A stretch of DNA of 64,000 bases. Source: Flavobacterium endoglycinae. Lineage in GTDB: Bacteria > Bacteroidota > Bacteroidia > Flavobacteriales > Flavobacteriaceae. A program made the translations under genes and the position numbers. The DNA lies in the NCBI RefSeq assembly GCF_017352115.1, contig NZ_CP071448.1, forward strand, positions 3,433,001-3,497,000, in the 5' to 3' direction. The notes under the pieces were generated by a model, which saw only the letters and a list, made by a program, of their open reading frames with translations, was not told where the DNA came from and ran no database searches. Shown piece after piece: positions 58,918 through 64,000 of this stretch; position 1 is the stretch's first letter, and every line of letters begins with the position of its first letter.

Positions 58918-59026
58918 AAGCAAAGTAAATACATACTGAATTGGTTAAGTATCCTGTTCTATGACTTCTATATGAGAATATAAAATGAGCATAAATCTAA
59001 AATCTAAATTCCACAATCTAAAATAA

Positions 59027-59068
59027 AAAAAATCCCAAACGCCAGAAAATTGGAATTTGGGATTTTTT
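59027..59068 (-). terminator. intrinsic terminator after TPR gene
   Basis: AAAAAATCCCAAA / TTTGGGATTTTTT stem (13 bp, 16-nt loop), 23 nt past the TPR gene stop on the minus strand. Confidence 0.8.
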
Positions 59069-59090
59069 AATATTGTAATTTAAAAGAAAT

Positions 59091-59606
59091 TTAGATTTTC
59101 TTCATTTGTTCTTTCATCATAGAGATTTGATCTTTCAGCATTCCCTGTTTGTCTAATTTCTTTGCCTCGTTTAATAAATTTGTTGCTTCTAGTTTTCTAC
59201 GGCGTGACATGGCAACTCCGGCAAGATTCAATTTAGCAACCGCTAAATCCATATCCATTGATAATCCAAGTTCAATTGCTTTTTTGAAATGTTTCTCGGC
59301 CTGAATAAGATTGGTCTGCGATAACATGATTCCGTGAAGGTAATTAAAATACCCTTGTTGTTTTCTTACTAAAGCAGTTTCAGGGTTTTTGATGTATGCT
59401 AACCATTTTTTAGCGCCTTCAAAGTCTTGTTTTCTTAATTTAAGGAAGGCTAAAAGGATAAATTCGTTTTTAAAATAAAGAAAAATTGGAATAGCAGACA
59501 ATAATATAAGGAAAATACCATTTCCAGTTTCTTTATCGATAATTTGCCAAATCCCTGCAACTACAAGAAGTCCGGCTAAAATAAGTTTGATAATTTTATT
59601 AAACAT
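59091..59606 (-). CDS. membrane-anchored TPR-like protein
   Basis: A 171-residue protein with two N-terminal transmembrane helices (about 5-20 and 29-45, IFLILLSAIPIFLYF). A cytoplasmic helical part follows with TPR-like repeats: GYFNYLHGIMLSQTNLIQAEKHFKKAIELG then DLAVAKLNLAGVAMSRRRKLEATNLLNEAKKL. TPR motifs mediate protein contacts. It is found in Bacteroidota genomes as a hypothetical protein. It is divergent from rpmH. Confidence 0.8.
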   Translation of the reverse strand: MFNKIIKLILAGLLVVAGIWQIIDKETGNGIFLILLSAIPIFLYFKNEFILLAFLKLRKQDFEGAKKWLAYIKNPETALVRKQQGYFNYLHGIMLSQTNLIQAEKHFKKAIELGLSMDMDLAVAKLNLAGVAMSRRRKLEATNLLNEAKKLDKQGMLKDQISMMKEQMKKI

Positions 59607-59628
59607 AATAGATGTATATTTGTGATTG

Positions 59629-59636
59629 CAAATATA
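59629..59636 (-). promoter_or_regulatory. -7 promoter box for TPR gene
   Basis: The minus strand reads TATATTTG, exact consensus, 22 nt before the ATG. Confidence 0.5.
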
Positions 59637-59670
59637 GTAAAAGGAATTAAAAATATTTTTATAAAACTAC

Positions 59671-59700
59671 TTGCCAGAAAAAAAAGTCTTTGTATATTTG
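59671..59700 (+). promoter_or_regulatory. consensus promoter for rpmH
   Basis: TTG (59671-59673), a 19-nt spacer and TATATTTG (59693-59700). The 5' UTR is about 70 nt. Confidence 0.75.
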
Positions 59701-59775
59701 CACTCGGTTTTTGAACAACGATATCCAAAACCAAAACAAAGAGTTAATAGATACCATTTTTAAAGATACAAAGCA

Positions 59776-59937
59776 ATGAGCAAAAGAACATTTCAACCAT
59801 CGAAAAGAAAAAGAAGAAATAAGCACGGATTTATGGACAGAATGGCTTCTGCGAATGGAAGAAAAGTTCTAGCGCGTAGAAGAGCAAAAGGAAGACATAA
59901 ATTAACTGTTTCTAGCGAACCTAGACACAAAAAATAA
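59776..59937 (+). CDS. rpmH: 50S ribosomal protein L34
   Basis: A 53-residue, strongly basic protein. [19 protein letters not shown] and [20 protein letters not shown] are the invariant L34 core, and a short tail SSEPRHKK is typical of flavobacteria. It is easily missed because of its length. It is a single gene with consensus promoter and a terminator, upstream of carB. Confidence 0.97.
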
Positions 59938-59956
59938 TGTTTTTATAAACATACAT

Positions 59957-59990
59957 AAGGCGATTACTTTCTTAGTATCGCCTTTTTTTA
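59957..59990 (+). terminator. intrinsic terminator after rpmH
   Basis: AAGGCGAT / ATCGCCTT stem with a 12-nt loop and T-run. Confidence 0.8.
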
Positions 59991-60013
59991 TACCTTGTCG
60001 GTAAAAATTTTCT

Positions 60014-60050
60014 CAACTTTCTAGTTTTTAGCACACTAGAAAAGTTTTTT
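60014..60050 (+). promoter_or_regulatory. terminator-like hairpin in the carB leader
   Basis: AACTTTCTAG / CTAGAAAAGTT with a single-base bulge, followed directly by TTTTTT, 34 nt before the carB ATG. It resembles an attenuator, but the stem is AT-rich and no alternative antiterminator fold is evident. Confidence 0.35.
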
Positions 60051-60083
60051 AAAGCACTTATATAACTACACAATACATAAAAA

Positions 60084-62939
60084 ATGCCTAAAGACACATC
60101 AATTAAATCCGTTTTAATAATAGGTTCAGGACCTATCGTTATTGGTCAAGCTTGCGAATTCGACTATGCAGGTTCTCAATCTGCACGTTCTATTCGTGAA
60201 GAAGGAATTGAAGTTATCTTGATTAACTCAAATCCAGCGACAATTATGACCGACCCATCTATGGCCGATCATATTTATTTGAAACCATTAACTACAAAAT
60301 CGATTATTGAAATTCTTAAGGAACATCCACAAATTGATGCTGTTTTACCAACGATGGGAGGGCAAACAGCCTTAAACTTGTGTTTGGAAGCTGAGGAAAA
60401 AGGAATCTGGCAAGATTTCGGAGTAAGATTAATTGGTGTTGACGTAAATGCAATTAATATTACTGAAGACAGAGAACAGTTTAAACAGCTTTTAGAAAAA
60501 ATCAACGTACCAACTGCACCGGCAAAAACAGCTACTTCTTACTTAGAAGGAAAAGAAATTGCTCAAGAATTTGGTTTCCCACTTGTAATTCGTCCTTCGT
60601 TTACACTAGGAGGAACTGGAGCAGCTGTGGTTTACAAAAAAGAAGATTTTGATGAGCTTTTAACTCGTGGTTTAGAAGCTTCTCCAATCCATGAAGTTTT
60701 AATTGACAAAGCTTTAATGGGATGGAAAGAATACGAATTAGAGCTTTTAAGAGATAAAAATGACAACGTTGTAATTATCTGTTCAATCGAAAACATGGAC
60801 CCAATGGGAATCCATACAGGAGATTCGATTACAGTAGCGCCAGCAATGACATTATCGGATACCACTTTCCAAAAATTACGTGACTATGCTATCTTAATGA
60901 TGAGAAGTATCGGAAACTTTGCGGGAGGATGTAACGTACAATTTGCAGTTTCGCCAGACGAAAAAGAAGATATCGTAGCCATCGAAATCAACCCTCGTGT
61001 ATCTCGTTCTTCTGCTTTAGCGTCAAAAGCAACTGGATATCCAATTGCAAAAATTGCTTCTAAATTAGCTTTAGGATACAACTTAGATGAATTACAAAAC
61101 CAAATTACAAAATCTACTTCGGCTCTTTTCGAACCAACTTTAGATTACGTAATTGTAAAAATACCACGTTGGAACTTCGATAAATTTGAAGGTTCAGACA
61201 GAACTTTAGGTCTTCAGATGAAATCGGTTGGGGAGGTTATGGGAATCGGACGTTCTTTCCAAGAGGCACTTCACAAAGCCACTCAATCTCTTGAAATTAA
61301 GAGAAATGGTTTAGGTGCTGACGGAAAAGGATACAAAGATTACGAATTAATCATCGACAAACTGACTCATGCAAGCTGGGATCGTGTTTTTGTGATTTAC
61401 GATGCAATCGCAATGGGAATTCCGTTGAGTACTATTCATGAAATCACAAGAATCGATATGTGGTTCTTAAAACAATATGAGCAGCTTTATACTTTAGAAA
61501 AAGAAATTTCAAACTACAAAGTTTCTAATCTTCCTAAGGAATTATTGCTTGAAGCGAAACAAAAAGGTTTTGCTGACAGACAATTAGCGCACATGATGAA
61601 TTGTTTGGAAAGTGAAGTGCACACTTTACGTATGGAACAAAAAATCAACCGTGTATTTAAATTGGTAGATACTTGTGCGGCTGAATTTAAAGCGTTGACT
61701 CCATATTATTACTCAACTTTTGAGGCTGAAATTGAAAAAGCAAACGGAGAACGTTTTGTGGATAACGAAAGTATTGTAACAGACAGAAAGAAAGTGATCG
61801 TTCTAGGTTCTGGACCAAACCGAATTGGACAGGGAATTGAATTTGATTACTCTTGTGTACACGGAGTTTTAGCAGCAAAAGAATGTGGTTATGAAACAAT
61901 CATGATTAACTGTAATCCTGAAACGGTTTCTACAGACTTTGATACTGCTGATAAATTATACTTCGAACCAGTTTTCTGGGAGCATATTTATGATATCATC
62001 CAGCACGAAAAACCAGAAGGTGTAATCGTTCAGTTAGGAGGACAAACAGCTTTGAAATTGGCAGACAAACTTTCTAAATACGGAGTAAAAATTATTGGAA
62101 CTAGTTTTGACGCACTTGATTTAGCAGAAGATAGAGGACGTTTCTCTGACTTATTGACTGAATTAAACATTCCTTTCCCAAGATTTGGAATCGCTGAAAC
62201 AGCAGATGAAGCTTCAAAATTAGCAGATACTTTAGATTTCCCGCTTTTAATTCGTCCTTCTTATGTATTAGGAGGTCAGGGAATGAAAATTGTAATCAAC
62301 AAAAAAGAGCTTGAAGAGCACGTTATCGATTTGTTGAAAGCAATTCCAGGAAACAAATTATTACTGGATCACTACTTGGCTGGAGCAATCGAAGCAGAAG
62401 CTGATGCCATTTGTGATGCTGATGGAAATGTTTACATCATCGGGATTATGGAGCACATTGAGCCTTGTGGAGTTCACTCTGGAGATAGTAATGCTACATT
62501 GCCTCCTTTTAACTTAGGAGAATTTGTAATGCAGCAAATTAAAGATCATACACATAAAATTGCTAGAGCTTTAAAAACAGTTGGACTAATCAATATCCAG
62601 TTTGCGATTAAAGACGATACAGTTTACATTATCGAGGCAAACCCTAGAGCTTCTAGAACAGTTCCGTTCATTGCAAAAGCTTACGGAGAACCTTATGTAA
62701 ATTACGCTACTAAAGTAATGTTAGGTCATAATAAAGTAACAGATTTTGATTTCAACCCGCAATTAAATGGTTATGCAATCAAACAACCGGTTTTCTCTTT
62801 CAGCAAATTCCCGAATGTAAACAAAGCATTAGGACCTGAAATGAAATCAACTGGAGAAAGTATCTTGTTTATTGACGACTTAAAAGACGATCAATTCTAC
62901 GAATTGTACTCTAGAAGAAAAATGTATTTGAGTAAATAA
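60084..62939 (+). CDS. carB: carbamoyl-phosphate synthase large subunit, without allosteric domain
   Basis: A 951-residue enzyme making carbamoyl phosphate for pyrimidines and arginine. Two ATP-grasp halves are clear: the N half with VLIIGSGPIVIGQACEFDYA, LPTMGGQTALNL and RPSFTLGGTG, and the C half with VIVLGSGPNRIGQGIEFDY, QLGGQTALKLAD and RPSYVLGGQGM. The protein ends at GPEMKSTGESILFIDD plus ~20 residues, just where the E. coli protein enters its ~130-residue MGS-like allosteric domain (UMP/IMP/ornithine site). That domain is absent. carA is not in the window. Confidence 0.95.
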   Translation: MPKDTSIKSVLIIGSGPIVIGQACEFDYAGSQSARSIREEGIEVILINSNPATIMTDPSMADHIYLKPLTTKSIIEILKEHPQIDAVLPTMGGQTALNLCLEAEEKGIWQDFGVRLIGVDVNAINITEDREQFKQLLEKINVPTAPAKTATSYLEGKEIAQEFGFPLVIRPSFTLGGTGAAVVYKKEDFDELLTRGLEASPIHEVLIDKALMGWKEYELELLRDKNDNVVIICSIENMDPMGIHTGDSITVAPAMTLSDTTFQKLRDYAILMMRSIGNFAGGCNVQFAVSPDEKEDIVAIEINPRVSRSSALASKATGYPIAKIASKLALGYNLDELQNQITKSTSALFEPTLDYVIVKIPRWNFDKFEGSDRTLGLQMKSVGEVMGIGRSFQEALHKATQSLEIKRNGLGADGKGYKDYELIIDKLTHASWDRVFVIYDAIAMGIPLSTIHEITRIDMWFLKQYEQLYTLEKEISNYKVSNLPKELLLEAKQKGFADRQLAHMMNCLESEVHTLRMEQKINRVFKLVDTCAAEFKALTPYYYSTFEAEIEKANGERFVDNESIVTDRKKVIVLGSGPNRIGQGIEFDYSCVHGVLAAKECGYETIMINCNPETVSTDFDTADKLYFEPVFWEHIYDIIQHEKPEGVIVQLGGQTALKLADKLSKYGVKIIGTSFDALDLAEDRGRFSDLLTELNIPFPRFGIAETADEASKLADTLDFPLLIRPSYVLGGQGMKIVINKKELEEHVIDLLKAIPGNKLLLDHYLAGAIEAEADAICDADGNVYIIGIMEHIEPCGVHSGDSNATLPPFNLGEFVMQQIKDHTHKIARALKTVGLINIQFAIKDDTVYIIEANPRASRTVPFIAKAYGEPYVNYATKVMLGHNKVTDFDFNPQLNGYAIKQPVFSFSKFPNVNKALGPEMKSTGESILFIDDLKDDQFYELYSRRKMYLSK

Positions 62940-62956
62940 TCTCAAATTCTATTATA

Positions 62957-62990
62957 AAAAAAAGGCTGTCTTTTTCGGACAGCCTTTTTT
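62957..62990. terminator. bidirectional terminator between carB and S41 peptidase
   Basis: AAAAAGGCTGTC / GACAGCCTTTTTT with loop TTTTTCG. It shares the GGCTGTC/GACAGCC stem with 36991-37026. Confidence 0.85.
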
Positions 62991-63015
62991 GTGTAAAATT
63001 TATCTTGTAAATGGG

Positions 63016-64000
63016 TTATTTTAGAACTTCCAGCGCTTTTAAAATTGCCGGATCATATTGGTTCTCAATATCCTTTTTGGTATTCTTGATTTCGATTTTT
63101 ACAGGAACACCAACATCTTCAAGTAATTCATTAGTAGTTGAATAATATCGCTGATTCGATAGGGTGAAAGAAATTTTATTCGATAAATCAGCGCCAAACA
63201 TATCCGACATCATTCCAGAAGTATTGGTTCCTATTGTGGTAACATTTGGCTGCTGATACAATGAAATGGTAAAATCTTCGGCCGAACTTGCAGTTTTGTC
63301 GTTCGTTAAAATCACGATAGGTTTTAAATAACGTACTCCTTCATTTGGGCTTATGTAAATTGGTTCGGGATTAGTGAAGTTTTCATAATCTCCTTTTTGT
63401 CTAATGCTTTTATAATGCGTTATTCTTTTTTCAGATGCAAATCTGGATGCTAAAAGATCACCGCCATGACCGCCGCCGTTTGATCTCATATCAATTATAA
63501 TAGCTTTTGTTTCAGCAAAGGAATTTAATATACTATCGAAAAGTGTAAGCATTAATTGAATATCTTCTTTTTCTTTATTATCATCAAAAAGACTTTCAAG
63601 ATTTCCAAAACATCTTGAAATGCGAATATACCCTATATCATTGCTTTTGGCAGAATTGTACAAATAATTGTTTTTGAATATTGGTCCGCTCCCTTTGATT
63701 TTCGAAAAACCATTGTTTTCTAATGTGGTAAAACTGGTTTCCCATAATTTGTTTTCTGTTCCTTTAAATTCGTCAAGAAAAGCCGATTGTTTTTTTACTT
63801 TATAAACGACTTCATCTCCTTTTGAAATTGTAATATGACCATCTTTTAGCGGCGTAATCATTTCTTCAAATATTTCAAGAAGTTCTTTTTCTTTCGTTTT
63901 TGAGCTTACTAAAGGACGAAACTTTTTATAAGTATCATCCCAGTTTACTTTTTTAAGTTTAAAAAAAGCATAATTATCCTTAAATGTAGTCCAGAAAGTT
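63016..64000 (-). CDS. S41-family peptidase, 5' end beyond the window
   Basis: The frame runs without a stop from the window edge to 63016, giving at least 327 residues; the ATG at 63861 is internal (the upstream coding sequence includes WTTFKDNYAFFKLKKV). S41 features are MITPLKDGHITI (pre-core), IIDMRSNGGGHGGDLLASRF, and the nucleophile Ser in NDKTASSAEDFTISL, followed by TIGTNTSGMMSDMF. This is a tail-specific-protease-like serine hydrolase, probably exported. The N-terminus, with any signal peptide or PDZ domain, is missing. Confidence 0.88.
   Translation of the reverse strand, partial: TFWTTFKDNYAFFKLKKVNWDDTYKKFRPLVSSKTKEKELLEIFEEMITPLKDGHITISKGDEVVYKVKKQSAFLDEFKGTENKLWETSFTTLENNGFSKIKGSGPIFKNNYLYNSAKSNDIGYIRISRCFGNLESLFDDNKEKEDIQLMLTLFDSILNSFAETKAIIIDMRSNGGGHGGDLLASRFASEKRITHYKSIRQKGDYENFTNPEPIYISPNEGVRYLKPIVILTNDKTASSAEDFTISLYQQPNVTTIGTNTSGMMSDMFGADLSNKISFTLSNQRYYSTTNELLEDVGVPVKIEIKNTKKDIENQYDPAILKALEVLK

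Overview
This window is chromosomal DNA from a flavobacterium, most likely genus Flavobacterium (phylum Bacteroidota). It is AT-rich. Starts lack Shine-Dalgarno sequences. About twenty genes are preceded by the Bacteroidota -7 box TAnnTTTG, often with TTG 17-22 nt upstream. Several gene families are typical of this group: DUF4249, DUF4290, DUF4199, DUF5686, DUF6624, STN-type TonB receptors and PorT-like barrels. A 6S-type RNA lies directly behind zapA. Gene density is high and there is no prophage, insertion sequence, CRISPR array or biosynthetic cluster.

Layout. 0-4.5 kb: a LuxR-type regulator convergent with a GH130 enzyme, then methionine aminopeptidase, a nucleosidase and a GNAT acetyltransferase. 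4.5-9.8 kb (minus): a FecI/FecR/FecA-like surface-signalling operon, in order ECF sigma, 69-aa unknown protein, FecR anti-sigma, STN TonB receptor, DUF4249 lipoprotein. 10-16.2 kb: azoreductase divergent from an HxlR regulator across a repeated operator, a class I amidotransferase, a four-gene operon (two NAD(P)-binding proteins, membrane-anchored metallo-hydrolase, AraC regulator) and small conserved proteins. 16.2-24.5 kb: ACT protein, tRNA-Met(CAT), START-like protein, class IV aminotransferase, YqgE, HU, recQ-fmt, a P-loop ATPase and an esterase. 24.7-31.3 kb: DUF493, DUF4290, murA, a CDF transporter, a DUF5686 protein and aroQ. 31.4-37 kb: four small outer-membrane barrels, xerD and an orphan PAS histidine kinase. 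37-44.7 kb: rny, 6S RNA, zapA and a coiled-coil protein, divergent from an M23 peptidase and a TonB receptor, then a lipoprotein with calcium-loop motifs. 44.8-51 kb (minus): DUF2971, MsbA-like ABC exporter, phosphohexomutase, GT2 and DUF4199. 51-64 kb: rpmE2, a GlmU-like protein, ABC-F, a porin/DASS pair, an alpha/beta hydrolase, a TPR protein, rpmH, carB and the 3' part of an S41 peptidase cut by the window edge.

The genes are mostly housekeeping: cell wall (murA, M23), translation (map, fmt, rpmH, rpmE2, ABC-F, tRNA), nucleotide and aromatic synthesis (carB, aroQ) and envelope transport. The accessory content is the ECF/FecR/TonB system and the AraC-linked oxidoreductase operon.

The least explained structure is between genes. 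At least ten intergenic gaps hold dispersed inverted-repeat families. Some are nested around a terminator-like hairpin, and in one case the outer arms begin exactly at the stop codons of two convergent genes. Two key enzymes show informative residue or domain changes: MurA has Asp in place of the fosfomycin-target Cys, and CarB lacks the C-terminal allosteric domain.
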